Source: an uncultured Serinicoccus sp.
GTDB lineage: Bacteria; Actinomycetota; Actinomycetes; Actinomycetales; Dermatophilaceae
NCBI RefSeq assembly: GCF_947487915.1
Contig: NZ_CANKYH010000015.1
Span: 1-50,470, forward strand
Length of the DNA: 50,470 bases
Direction of reading: 5' to 3'
The position numbers were made by a program, and so were the translations under genes. Below are positions 16,426 through 24,785 of this stretch, one piece after another; position 1 is the stretch's first letter, and the number at the start of each line of letters is the position of its first letter. The notes below the pieces were generated by a model. It was not told the origin of the DNA, ran no database searches, and was given only the letters and a program-made list of their open reading frames with translations.

Positions 16426-17336
16426 GCGCCGGTCACGACCACGGCGTCGGGACCAGCCACAGGGGCCGGCTGGCGGTCGCGTTCGCGATCACCGCGACCA
16501 TCCTGGTCGCCGAGGTGATCGGGGCCCTGTGGACCGGCTCACTGGCGCTGCTGGTCGACGCGGGGCACATGCTCACCGACGCCGCCGGGCTGGCCATGGC
16601 ACTGGTCGCCGCGTCACTGGCGCTGCGCCCACCCACCCCGGCCCGCACCTGGGGGTTCCGCCGTGCAGAGGTCCTCGCCGCCGGCGCCCAGGCGACCGTG
16701 CTCCTCGGGGTCGGGATCTACGCCTTCGTCGAGGGCGTACGGCGGCTCTACGAACCGCACGAGGTCAGCTCCACCGGCCTGCTCCTCTTCGGCATCGTCG
16801 GCCTGGCCGGCAACATCGCCTCGATGCTGGTCCTCAGCACCGGTAGGGCCGCGAACCTGAACATGCGCGCCGCCTTCCTCGAGGTCGTCAACGACGCCCT
16901 CGGGTCCGTGGCCGTCATCATCAGCGCCATCGTCATCGCGACCACCGGGTGGGTCCGCATCGACGCGATCGCCGGCATGGTCATCGCCGCCCTCATCGTG
17001 CCCCGGGCGATCGCCATCCTGCGCGAGGCCGGCCACATCCTGCTGGAGTCGACCCCCAAGGGTCTGGACCTGGACGACGTCCGTGCCCACCTGCTCGCCG
17101 TCCCGCACGTTCAGGACGTGCACGACCTGCACGCCTCCACCATCGCCACCGGACTGCCCGTGCTGACCGCCCACGTCGTCCTCGACGACGAGTGCTTCGC
17201 CGACGGTCACGCCGCCGAGATGCTCGCCCAGCTCCAGGACTGCGTCGCCGCCCACTTCACCGTCAGCATCGAGCACTCCACCATCCAGCTCGAACCCCCG
17301 CACCACGCCGAACGCGAGCACGCCGCCCATGCATAG
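16422..17336 (+). CDS. Cation diffusion facilitator (CzcD/ZitB-like)
   Basis: A proton-coupled divalent metal exporter of 304 residues. It has a His-containing N-terminus (SAGHDHGVGTSH), six membrane helices with the metal-site motif LLVDAGHMLTDAAGL in helix 2, and EVVNDALGSVAV in helix 5, where Asn replaces the more common His. The C-terminal cytoplasmic domain includes DVHDLHAST and ends in a His-rich tail. The Zn(II)/Cd(II) set is usual for the family, and the H-to-N change may shift selectivity. ATG 16422 overlaps the ATPase stop by four bases. With the ATPase and CadD it gives three different metal exporters in one cassette. Confidence 0.92.
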   Translation: MSAGHDHGVGTSHRGRLAVAFAITATILVAEVIGALWTGSLALLVDAGHMLTDAAGLAMALVAASLALRPPTPARTWGFRRAEVLAAGAQATVLLGVGIYAFVEGVRRLYEPHEVSSTGLLLFGIVGLAGNIASMLVLSTGRAANLNMRAAFLEVVNDALGSVAVIISAIVIATTGWVRIDAIAGMVIAALIVPRAIAILREAGHILLESTPKGLDLDDVRAHLLAVPHVQDVHDLHASTIATGLPVLTAHVVLDDECFADGHAAEMLAQLQDCVAAHFTVSIEHSTIQLEPPHHAEREHAAHA

Positions 17337-18930
17337 GCTGGCCCGTCCGGTCCGGACGGGCCATGGATACTTCCTGCTGGTGCTCGCGGCACGCATGCTG
17401 CTCGGTCTGCTGGGCGGTGCCGCCCTGTGGCTGGCGTTCCCGGGGCACGACGTGTGGTGGCTGGCGATCGTCGGGTGCGCCGCGCTCGCGCTGGCCACCG
17501 CAGGGGCGTCCTGGTGGGCCGGCGCGCTGTCCGGGTTGCTGCTGGGACTGGCCTGGTTCACGCCGATGTTCACCTGGGCCGGCACCTACGCCGGCGCTCC
17601 GGCCTGGCTTGCCATGAGCGTGGCCTCCGCCTTCTACCCGGCCGCCCTCGGCGTGCTGCTGACGCTGCTGCAGCGCACGGGCGCGGTCCGCCCCGTCGTC
17701 GGTGCCGCGGCGTGGGTACTGATGGAGTGGGCCCGCTCGGTAACACCGTTCGGCGGCTTTCCCTGGGCACGGCTGGGCTTCAGCCAGGCGGACTCACCGA
17801 TGCTCGGCGCCGTCAGCCTCCTGGCAGTCCCGGGATTCGGCTTCCTCCTCGCCTTGACCGGTGGTCTGCTCGCCGTGGCCGTGCAGCGGTTCCTCGCACC
17901 TGGGCGCACGCACCTGGGCAGGGCCACCGGAGCGCTGGTTGCTGCCGCTGTCCTGGTGGTCGGGCCGGTGCTGGTTCCCCGCCCGACCGGGGGAGAGCCG
18001 GTGCGCGTGGCCGCGCTCCAGGGAGACATCCCCGAGGGGTACACCCGGACCCTGACCGCCGAGCCGGGGACGATGCTCAACCGGTATGCCGACCGCACCC
18101 ACGAGCTAGCGGCCCGTGTCGACGCCGGCCAGGCTGCGGCTCCGGACCTGGTCGTGTGGCCCGAGGGCGCCACCGACCTGGACCCGCTGGACCCGCGGGT
18201 CGGCCAGGCGGCCACCGACCAGATCATGGCGGCAGTGGAAGCCGTCGGCGCCCCGCTGGTGCTCGGTGGCCTGTCCCGACAGGGCGGTGCCGGGCCACCC
18301 GCCAACATGGTGTTCAGCTACCTGCCCGGGCTAGGGCTCGACCAGACGTACAGCAAGATCTATCTGGCGCCCTTCGGTGAGGTCATGCCGCTGCGCCCGC
18401 TCCTGAGGCACCTCAGCCCGTGGGTGGACCGGATCGTCGACCTCAGCGCCGGCGACCGCCCCGGCGTGGTGCCGGTGCCGCTTGCCGACGGCCGGCCCGT
18501 GGACCTGGGACTGGCCATCTGCTTCGAGATCGTCGTGGACCGGGCAGTGCGCGACCTCGTCACCGGCGGCGCGCAGCTGCTCGTGGTCCCCACCAGCAAC
18601 GCCTGGTTCGGCGACGGAGACCAGTCCGCGCAGCATCTGGCCATCTCCCGGGTCCGGGCGGTCGAGTACGGCCGCTCCGTCGCGCACGTCAGCAACGTCG
18701 GTGTCTCCGGACTCATCACCCCGGACGGAGTCGTTCACCAACGCAGCGACCCGTACACCCAGGCGACCCTGCTGGGGCAGCTGCCGGTGCGCACCGAGCA
18801 GACCCTCGCCGTCCACACCGGCCCCTGGGTCGTACCCGCCGCCGCCCTCGTCGTCGCCGTTGGGCTCTTCTGGCAACCACGGCGACGGCTGCCTCGCCGT
18901 GGATCACCCGGGGCCCACACAGGCGCCTGA
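17329..18930 (+). CDS. lnt: Apolipoprotein N-acyltransferase Lnt
   Basis: A membrane enzyme of 533 residues that adds the third acyl chain to lipoproteins. Six or more helices fill the first 200 residues, with the typical GGFPWARLGFSQ. The nitrilase-like domain follows, with catalytic Glu in VVWPEGATDLD, Lys in YSKIYLAPFGEVMPL and Cys in LAICFEIV. A last helix lies near residue 505, and the length is normal. ATG 17329 overlaps the CDF stop by eight bases, so it belongs to the metal operon. A 10-bp stem with a 5-base loop (17339-17363) covers its first codons. Presence of lnt with lspA suggests the cassette supplies its own lipoprotein maturation. Confidence 0.92.
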   Translation: MHRLARPVRTGHGYFLLVLAARMLLGLLGGAALWLAFPGHDVWWLAIVGCAALALATAGASWWAGALSGLLLGLAWFTPMFTWAGTYAGAPAWLAMSVASAFYPAALGVLLTLLQRTGAVRPVVGAAAWVLMEWARSVTPFGGFPWARLGFSQADSPMLGAVSLLAVPGFGFLLALTGGLLAVAVQRFLAPGRTHLGRATGALVAAAVLVVGPVLVPRPTGGEPVRVAALQGDIPEGYTRTLTAEPGTMLNRYADRTHELAARVDAGQAAAPDLVVWPEGATDLDPLDPRVGQAATDQIMAAVEAVGAPLVLGGLSRQGGAGPPANMVFSYLPGLGLDQTYSKIYLAPFGEVMPLRPLLRHLSPWVDRIVDLSAGDRPGVVPVPLADGRPVDLGLAICFEIVVDRAVRDLVTGGAQLLVVPTSNAWFGDGDQSAQHLAISRVRAVEYGRSVAHVSNVGVSGLITPDGVVHQRSDPYTQATLLGQLPVRTEQTLAVHTGPWVVPAAALVVAVGLFWQPRRRLPRRGSPGAHTGA

Positions 18931-18962
18931 TCCAAGGTGGGGGCCATCACGCCGGGGGCGGC

Positions 18963-19445
18963 TTATCCGTGGCGTACGGCAGAGAGTCCGACCCCGACGG
19001 CCACGCTCGCCGCGAGGAAGAGCGTGAAGAAGCGATACAGGCCCACGGCTGCTCCCCCGCCACGCACCGCGGTCGCGAAGAGTACGAGGGCCGCCAGCAG
19101 CACCAGCCCCCCAACGGCGACCACCACGGGGATCCCGGGCATACCACCGACAAGAACGATGCCGCTACCGAGGTTCCACGCCATGACCTCGGACCAGACT
19201 CGCCACGACGCCAGGTCCGACCCGCCCACGAACGCCTGACCGCCAGCAAGAACGATCTGGCCGACCCCGACCACTAGCACGAGGTAGGCAGCTGCCCATG
19301 ACCCCATGGGCAGCGCCAGAGGCCCTGTGACGGCAGCGAGCAACCCACCCAGCACGACCCCCACGGACCCGAGGTCCAGGAAGGGTCGATAGCTGGTCCA
19401 GACCTGCCGGTCCACCACGAACTCGGCTGGCTCAGCACGGGACAT
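18963..19445 (-). CDS. Small integral membrane protein, function unknown
   Basis: I do not recognise this family. ATG 19445 is chosen because GGAGAGG lies at proper spacing; the frame is open further upstream. The protein has about 160 residues, with a hydrophilic N-terminus (MSRAEPAEFVVDRQVW) and five hydrophobic segments. Charged residues are few inside the segments, and there are no conserved Cys or His clusters that would suggest metal transport. It faces lnt tail to tail and closes the intact cassette. Confidence 0.7.
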   Translation of the reverse strand: MSRAEPAEFVVDRQVWTSYRPFLDLGSVGVVLGGLLAAVTGPLALPMGSWAAAYLVLVVGVGQIVLAGGQAFVGGSDLASWRVWSEVMAWNLGSGIVLVGGMPGIPVVVAVGGLVLLAALVLFATAVRGGGAAVGLYRFFTLFLAASVAVGVGLSAVRHG

Positions 19446-20219
19446 GCGATACCTCTCCGAAGACTGCAACGACCCGGTCCCCGCGACTCCGCGGCCCCGG
19501 GCGACGGATGAACCACGCCTCGGCGGGGCAACCAGAACCGGGGCACCGCAGGTACAGCGGCAACCTGCAAGCACACGGTAGGTGTCAATGGCCAGTTGTA
19601 GGCGACCGGTGCTTCACCAGTTGGCCGCTGAGCCGAGTTGGACAGGCTCGCCGGTCACCGGCGTTCCGGACACCACATCTGCAGCCCGACGAGGGCCCGG
19701 GCTATCGGCACGATGCGCAAGGGCAACCGCACTGAGGGCAGGCTGCAGGGCATTTACGTGCGCCGGTTCCGCGCGCTGGAGCCGACCGCCGATGAGACCG
19801 CGGGCCACGTGTTGTGGCAGGAGAAATAGCAGTCTGTCGGGAAGTCTTGCGCTCGTCCCGTTCCGGACCGGGACGGTGGTTTCGCGTCACCGTCACCCCG
19901 ATCGCTGGCGGGACTCAGGTGGACCTCGTCCTCGGCAGCGTGGTCTGGGGCAGGTCGCAGCGGCTGCTACGACCCCCATCATCCGGCTCGGGCAACTGCT
20001 CGCGAGCCGCAACGCTCTCTATCGACTCGGGATGGTGATCGAGGAAGATGCGGGGAGCGCCCCCCGCTAGCCGCCCACGAACCGATGCTGCCGACCCCCA
20101 GCCAGCCTGGTCTGCAGATCAGGGCCGAGATTCCGACAAGTTGTTGAGACAGCCGGAGTCTCACCAAGATGTCGCTGCGCAGGTCAGTGGGCTGCGCGCC
20201 CGACAGGTCGCCCGAGAAC
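19446..20219. other. Decayed stretch, no intact gene
   Basis: No frame here has both a convincing start and protein-like composition over its length. Fragments such as GRWFRVTVTPIAGGTQVDLVLGS (19870-19940, plus strand) and LGQLLASRNALYRLGMVIEEDAG (19985-20055, another frame) look like pieces of one broken gene, possibly a polyketide-cyclase/SRPBCC-like fold, but I cannot confirm that. It sits at the junction of the metal cassette and the next integrase module. Confidence 0.5.
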
Positions 20220-20495
20220 CTACAACAGCCGGCCCCACGGGGAGTCCTCCCTCCCGCAGGCGGTGCAGGCGTAGACGGCCTCGTTGCCGGTGCAGGGCGC
20301 GCACGCCGGCCGGCGTGCGGTGTCGTAGAAGGCCAGCACCCTGATGTTGGCGCAACCGGGGCAGGGTTGGGCGGTCCGGGCGAAGCGCAGGGTGCAGCGC
20401 TGGCAGACCGCCTCCTCCAGGACGATCCGGGTGCACCGGTCGTGTCGCCCGCAGTGCGCGCAGTCCTGGCGCGGCAGCCGCGCCCGTGGGCTCAC
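20220..20495 (-). pseudogene. Zinc-ribbon protein, probably truncated
   Basis: GTG 20495 overlaps the stop of the HTH gene. The 91 residues hold three to four cysteine pairs: CAHCGRHDRC, VCQRC, CPGC, ACAPC and ACTACGRE. Actinobacterial mobile elements often encode a longer protein with such zinc ribbons after an integrase and an HTH gene. Here the frame stops soon after the last ribbon (DSPWGRLL), at the edge of the decayed stretch, so I infer that a C-terminal domain has been lost. It could also be a complete small zinc-binding protein. Confidence 0.6.
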
Positions 20496-20827
20496 CGGCC
20501 CTCGGGCGGGCGGCGGACCCGGGCCCGGATCGGGCGCAGGTCACCGATGCCCGGACCGCTGTCCCCGGTCCCGGTCTTGGCGGGTTGGTCCTCGACGACG
20601 GTGGGGACCAGCAGGTCGTTGGGTTCGCAGTCCAGGATGTCGCACAGGGCCGCCAGGACGTCCATGTTCAGCCGTTGCGGGGTGCGGGCCACCAGCCGGT
20701 AGACGTGCTCGCGGGACAGGTGGACCCCGCGCTCGGCCAGCAGCGGGACGAGCTCGGAGGTCTGGTACATGCCGTGGGTGGCCATCACCTGGCGCAGGTT
20801 CCACCCCATCACGGTGCGGACGGTCAT
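20492..20827 (-). CDS. Cro/C1-type helix-turn-helix protein
   Basis: This DNA-binding protein has 111 residues. The N-terminal domain reads WNLRQVMATHGM, then VHLSREHVYRLVARTPQRLNMDVLAALCDILDC, the pattern of small Xre/YozG-like regulators (HTH_26), with the closing ELNDLL-like CEPNDLLVP. The C-terminal 40 residues are polar and probably disordered. The ATG shares its A with the integrase stop (TGATG), and its own stop overlaps the zinc-ribbon start, so the three genes are translationally coupled. It likely controls the module or acts as an excision factor; this is inference. Confidence 0.8.
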   Translation of the reverse strand: MTVRTVMGWNLRQVMATHGMYQTSELVPLLAERGVHLSREHVYRLVARTPQRLNMDVLAALCDILDCEPNDLLVPTVVEDQPAKTGTGDSGPGIGDLRPIRARVRRPPEGR

Positions 20828-21939
20828 CACTGGTCCTCCTGATCGGTGGGTGCGTAGACGCGGGCCAGCGCGGCCTTGAGCGTCTTGTCCTTGAAGTCGT
20901 TGCTGACCGAGGCGTAGATCGCGGTGGTCGAGGCGTAGGCGTGCCCGACCTGTTCCTGGACGAACCGTTCGGGGTAGCCGAACTCGACCAGGTGGGTGAC
21001 GTAGGAGTGGCGCAGGCAGTGCAGCGACAGCGCCGGGTCCAGGCCCGCCTGGTGGCGGACCGTCGCGAAACGGGCGTCGAAGTGGCGCAACGAGACCCGT
21101 GAGAGCCGCTCGGTCACCCACAGGGCTGGATGTCCAGGCACGCCGAACAGCGGACGGGCCTGCTCGACCCACTGCCGCATCCCTTCGATGGCCCAGTCGA
21201 ACTCGGGCACCGCCAGGACCGTGCGGCGGCGCGGGGTACCGCCGCGAACGGCCTTGCCGTAGCGGACGTGCACCGAGCCGTACGTTCCCCACCTGGGCAC
21301 GTGCGGGTTGGGGCGCAGGTCGGCCACGTCCAGGCGGCACAGCTCGTTGCGGCGCAGGCCGAACGCATAGGCGGTCTTGAAGACCTGCGCGTCCCGCAAC
21401 GCGCTCAACGCTCCCTTGCGGCCCGAGGACGCGGCCCGTTCGACCTGGGCGTCCAGGTGGTCGAAGAGATCCTGCAACTCGGCGTACGTCAACGGTCGCC
21501 GTGCCGGACGGCCCTCGTACTCGTTCAGATGTGCCACCGTGTTCCACTCGTGGCACACCTGCGAGGGCACCGAGCCGAACCGGTCGCGACACTGGCGGGG
21601 CCACTCGTACCGGGCGTCGGTGAGGTAATCGCAGAACATCCGCAGCGCCAGGTGGTACCCGCGGATCGTCGAGGGTGACCGACGACCGTCCCCGCTGGCC
21701 AGGGATACCGTGAAGTCCTCCACGTCCCCAGGGCCCCACGACCACGGGTAGGACTCGGCGAACTCGGTGAACCGACGGACCAGCCGGACCCGGTCGCTGA
21801 TGGTCTTCTCACCCAGCAGCCGGGAGGCCTGCTGACGACCCCACCCGGTCAGCATCGCCTCGAAAACGGCGCTCTCCTCGTTCAGATGAGCCACCCCGGC
21901 GACCAGGACGAGCCCCGCCGAGCCGGGTATACCGACCAT
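20827..21939 (-). CDS. Tyrosine site-specific integrase
   Basis: A recombinase of up to 370 residues. The SAM-like core-binding domain spans about residues 30-125, with ERx-like ISDRVRLVRRFTEF. The catalytic domain has Arg in AYGFGLRRNELCRL-type sequence (FGLRRNEL), HCLRHSYVTHL as the HxxR box, QVGHAYAST and the nucleophile in TAIYASVSNDF. The start may be ATG 21939 or GTG 21894. It heads a coupled trio with an HTH and a zinc-ribbon protein. No matching terminal repeats were found, and the downstream partner looks cut, so the element may be immobile. Confidence 0.88.
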   Translation of the reverse strand: MVGIPGSAGLVLVAGVAHLNEESAVFEAMLTGWGRQQASRLLGEKTISDRVRLVRRFTEFAESYPWSWGPGDVEDFTVSLASGDGRRSPSTIRGYHLALRMFCDYLTDARYEWPRQCRDRFGSVPSQVCHEWNTVAHLNEYEGRPARRPLTYAELQDLFDHLDAQVERAASSGRKGALSALRDAQVFKTAYAFGLRRNELCRLDVADLRPNPHVPRWGTYGSVHVRYGKAVRGGTPRRRTVLAVPEFDWAIEGMRQWVEQARPLFGVPGHPALWVTERLSRVSLRHFDARFATVRHQAGLDPALSLHCLRHSYVTHLVEFGYPERFVQEQVGHAYASTTAIYASVSNDFKDKTLKAALARVYAPTDQEDQ

Positions 21940-22296
21940 CAGGACCGCCGATCCGTCGTTGCCGCAGAAGCCATATTGTTGCTCCTGACGTTACACCTAG
22001 TTGGGCGTCCCTGGTCAACGGACACGCGTGGGGACGTCGGAGTCCCTACTAATCCGCAGACCACCCGGCGGGTGTGACTTCTGACGCGATAATGCTCGCT
22101 TCCACCGGCAATGCAAGAGGTGTGTGGGACTCGGAGCGGTTGAGCGCGGTGGTGAGGGGTCTGCGGGCGTGCGGCGGGTGGACGTGCTCGGTGGTGGCGG
22201 TCGGGGAAGTGGTGATGCTGTCCGGGGTGGTGGCTGGGCTTGTGGGTGGTGACAGGTGTCGGTTTCGTCGATGGTCGGGAAGGTCCGGTGATCAGC
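21940..22296. other. Intergenic stretch without a gene
   Basis: Divergent region between the integrase and the coiled-coil gene. Short frames exist on both strands but have poor composition. No convincing promoter or large repeat was seen. Confidence 0.5.
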
Positions 22297-22719
22297 ATGG
22301 GTAAGCAGACGGCGCGGCAGAAGGCTCGGCGTGCGGCTCGGGAGGGTCAGCAGCGCTTGGCGGCGGAGCGCAGGGAGAGGGAGAAGCGGTTGGGTGACCT
22401 GGGGGTGAGAGTGGCCGAGGAACTGGCGCAGCGGGACATCCTGGTGCGGGCCAGGGATGAGCGGATCCGGGCGGCTGAGGTGCGGGCAGGGAAGGCGCTG
22501 CGGTCGATGGTGGAAGTCGAGGGACTGACGGTCGGGGAGGCGCTCCGGTGGTGCGGGGCTGGCCTGGAGGCGCGGGAAGCGGCCCGGTTGCGTCAGCTCG
22601 CCCAGGACCAGAGCGAGAAGGGGGAGCAGGCCCAGGGTCAGGAGCCGGCGGGGCAGGACGCTGCGGTGAGAGCGCCCGCGCACGGGCCGGTGCCTGGCGG
22701 CGCGGGCATCATGGGGTGA
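22297..22719 (+). CDS. Charged helical protein, function unknown
   Basis: A protein of about 140 residues starting MGKQTARQKARRAARE. It is rich in Arg, Glu, Ala and Gln and predicted to be one long helix or coiled coil (residues 1-70), with a short ordered patch (VEGLTVGEALRWCGAGLEARE) and a polar tail. I do not recognise it by name; similar small Arg-rich proteins occur in actinobacterial integrative elements. GTG 22285 is an alternative start. It lies directly upstream of an HNH-type gene. Confidence 0.55.
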   Translation: MGKQTARQKARRAAREGQQRLAAERREREKRLGDLGVRVAEELAQRDILVRARDERIRAAEVRAGKALRSMVEVEGLTVGEALRWCGAGLEAREAARLRQLAQDQSEKGEQAQGQEPAGQDAAVRAPAHGPVPGGAGIMG

Positions 22720-22734
22720 TGGCGCGGTTGGAGG

Positions 22735-23214
22735 GTGCGGGCTTGGCTGCCCTGGGTGCCGCGCTGGCCGACGGCGGGACGGTGGCCAGCGCGGCAGGCC
22801 AAGGTGGTCGAGGTGCCGGGGTCGGGGTGCCGGTGGTGGACCGGTGCGATCAGCGGGCGCGGGCACGGCAGGTTCTACTACGCGCCCGACCGGGTGGTCA
22901 TCGCGCACCGGTTCGCCTTCGGCCTGGCCCACGGGCTGGACGCTCTGGACCAGGTCCGGGTGCTGGGGCACCGGTGCGACAACCCGCTGTGCCAGCGGGT
23001 GCACCCCGGCCACGTGGTGGCCTCCTCGTATGAGGAGAACCGGCGGGAGTGGGTGGCCCGTCGGGACCTGGCGGGATCGCCGTTGGGCGACCCCCGGGGG
23101 GCGCGGCGTCGGGCGCGGGAGTTGCGGGACCTGGCCCGGCAAGACCCTGCCCTGGTGGCTGCTGACCTGGCCCGGTTGCGGGCGCTCTACGGGGAGCAGC
23201 TGTTGTTGTGGTGA
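22735..23214 (+). CDS. HNH endonuclease-like protein
   Basis: The recognisable core runs from SGCRWWTGAISGRGHGRFYY through VVIAHRFAFGLAHG to VLGHRCDNPLCQRVHPGHVVASSYEENRREW. This is the HNH_3-type arrangement, with a GHRCDNPLC zinc or metal loop and conserved His residues. A polar helical C-terminus follows. The N-terminus is unsure: a second frame from ATG 22719 (MARLEGAGLAALGAALADGG) looks more protein-like for its first 30 codons, so a one-base shift near 22795 is possible. If active it would nick or cleave DNA, perhaps in element transfer. The 3' end overlaps the convergent Cys-rich gene. Confidence 0.7.
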   Translation: MRAWLPWVPRWPTAGRWPARQAKVVEVPGSGCRWWTGAISGRGHGRFYYAPDRVVIAHRFAFGLAHGLDALDQVRVLGHRCDNPLCQRVHPGHVVASSYEENRREWVARRDLAGSPLGDPRGARRRARELRDLARQDPALVAADLARLRALYGEQLLLW

Positions 23215-23516
23215 GAGGCCGGGGTCAGTGACGTGGCGCGGACGTGGACCAGGCGCACCGGGTGCCCGCCCGGGTGGGTGGTCCAGGCCGTGTACCGGGG
23301 CGGCGGCCAGTGGTGCGGGCACTCGTTCCACAGGTACTCGACGTGGCCGCCGGTGCTGCTGCAGGTGGGGCAGGTGAACGGGTCGGTGGGGCAGTGCTGG
23401 CAGGTGCACCGGTCGATGGTGGCGGTGGGCACGGGCTGGCCGTGCAGGTCGGCCACGCTGCCGGTGTAGACGTAATCCGCTGCCGGAACGGGCTGGTGGC
23501 TGGTGGTGGTGCTCAC
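23187..23516 (-). CDS. Small cysteine-rich, probably zinc-binding protein
   Basis: A protein of 109 residues with DRCTCQHC, FTCPTCSSTGG and WNECPHH; these six cysteines and nearby His residues are enough for a zinc ribbon. The start GTG 23516 is preceded by AGAGAGGG. It begins MSTTTS, like the ParB-like protein encoded downstream of 26417, which suggests a shared leader or chance. It is probably in an operon with the DUF932 and ParB-like genes. I do not recognise a named family. Confidence 0.6.
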   Translation of the reverse strand: MSTTTSHQPVPAADYVYTGSVADLHGQPVPTATIDRCTCQHCPTDPFTCPTCSSTGGHVEYLWNECPHHWPPPRYTAWTTHPGGHPVRLVHVRATSLTPASHHNNSCSP

Positions 23517-23631
23517 GGTGTCCCTCTCTGCCGGGTGAGGGCGGTCGAGTGTGCGTGGTGGTGGGTGCAGGCCCCGGCCCGGTTCGAGGGGGAGGGGTAC
23601 CGGGTCGGGGCCTGCGGTCTGGGGTGCGGCC

Positions 23632-24645
23632 TCAGAGGGTGGCGGTGGCGAACGCCCAGGCGGCGTCCTTGGCCTGGTTCGGGCCGCTGGTGGTCAGGAG
23701 CCGCTCGGCTCGGGCCTGGTCGGCGGGCCGGTCGGTGGACCGGACGGGGGCGTGGTGGTCGACGTACTCGACCACGGCCTGGTAGCCGGCCCAGGCGGTG
23801 CCGCGCACGCTGGCCTGAGTCGCGGCGTCGGACCACAGGGCGAGCAGGGCCTGCTCCCGCTTCTTGGCCGTGGTGGCGGTCCGCTTCGACGCCTCGGCCC
23901 GTGGGGTGCCGAAGACGGCCCGGGACAGGTCGATGAACCCGGCCTCGGTCATGGTCGTGTTGACCAGCTGCTCGGCCTGGGCCTCGAAGTCCTCGACGTA
24001 CTCGAACGTCAGCCCGAGCGCCTCGCGGGCCTGGGAGACCATCGCCTTGGCGTTGGTGGTGTGCCTGATCGAGATCATGCCGTGGTTGCGGCGCAGCGCG
24101 GCGCGCTGGGTGTTGGCGCAGACGACCCGGATCGGGGTGACCATGACCCGGAACGCGGACGACCCGTCGTGGCTGTTGAGAGCGGCGATGTTGACGTCGA
24201 CGTCGTCGACGCCGCCGACCTTCATGGTGCGGGGCAGGCGCATGGTGACGAAGACCTGACGTCCCCCGCGCAGCGACCCGGCGGTGTCGAAGACCGCGCC
24301 GCCCTCGTCGGCCAGCAGGTTCAGGAACTCGCAGTGCTCCTCGTTCTGGATCGGCACGTACCCCTCGCCCACGACGCCCAAAGCCTCGGGGGTGCCGGTG
24401 AACGGGTTGGTGCGGATGGTGGCCTGCTTGCCGGTGACCTCGATGACGTGCACGCCGTCGTCGGTGACCTCGGTCGTGGTGACCGGGGCCTTGCGGACCC
24501 GCCAGCCGCCGAGGCGGCCCAGGGTCATCGCGTCCTGCGCGGTGAACGACATCCCCCGCACGGTGGTGCCCAGGCGGTGCCAGGGGTCCTTGTGGGCGAA
24601 GATGGCTGCGGCCTGGTCATCGTGGGTCTCGATCTGGTGCGACAT
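23632..24645 (-). CDS. DUF932 (phage/plasmid-like) protein
   Basis: A protein of 337 residues. It opens MSHQIETHDDQAAAIFAHKDPWHRLGT, the typical start of the phage/plasmid-related DUF932 family, and contains EVTGKQATIRTNPFTG, LALGVVGEGYVPIQNEE-like sequence, DVNIAALNSHDGSSAFRVMVTPIRVVCANT and IRHTTNAKAMVSQARE. ATG 24645 is chosen because GGGAGGGACC lies just upstream. The function is unknown; the family is common on phages and plasmids and often sits near replication or ParB-like genes, as here. It lies 140 bases downstream of the ParB-like gene on the same strand. Confidence 0.85.
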   Translation of the reverse strand: MSHQIETHDDQAAAIFAHKDPWHRLGTTVRGMSFTAQDAMTLGRLGGWRVRKAPVTTTEVTDDGVHVIEVTGKQATIRTNPFTGTPEALGVVGEGYVPIQNEEHCEFLNLLADEGGAVFDTAGSLRGGRQVFVTMRLPRTMKVGGVDDVDVNIAALNSHDGSSAFRVMVTPIRVVCANTQRAALRRNHGMISIRHTTNAKAMVSQAREALGLTFEYVEDFEAQAEQLVNTTMTEAGFIDLSRAVFGTPRAEASKRTATTAKKREQALLALWSDAATQASVRGTAWAGYQAVVEYVDHHAPVRSTDRPADQARAERLLTTSGPNQAKDAAWAFATATL

Positions 24646-24785
24646 GGTGGGTCCCTCCCCTGTGGTGGCGGCGGCCCTGGTGGCCTCCCCGCTCACTTCT
24701 GAGTCTTCTCAATACGGGACCGCACCGGGCGGGGTCGCCCCGATCTGTGGACGACCCCGCCCGATGGACCCGGGGTGTGGACGGC

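Noticed and set aside
18905..18962. Terminator between lnt and the membrane protein gene
   Set aside because: Only an imperfect GGCCC/GGGCC pairing with a long loop and no T-run was found.
22015..23409. 464-codon minus-strand frame, Pro/His/Arg-rich
   Set aside because: It opposes the HNH-type gene and the charged helical gene, and has no domain-like segment.
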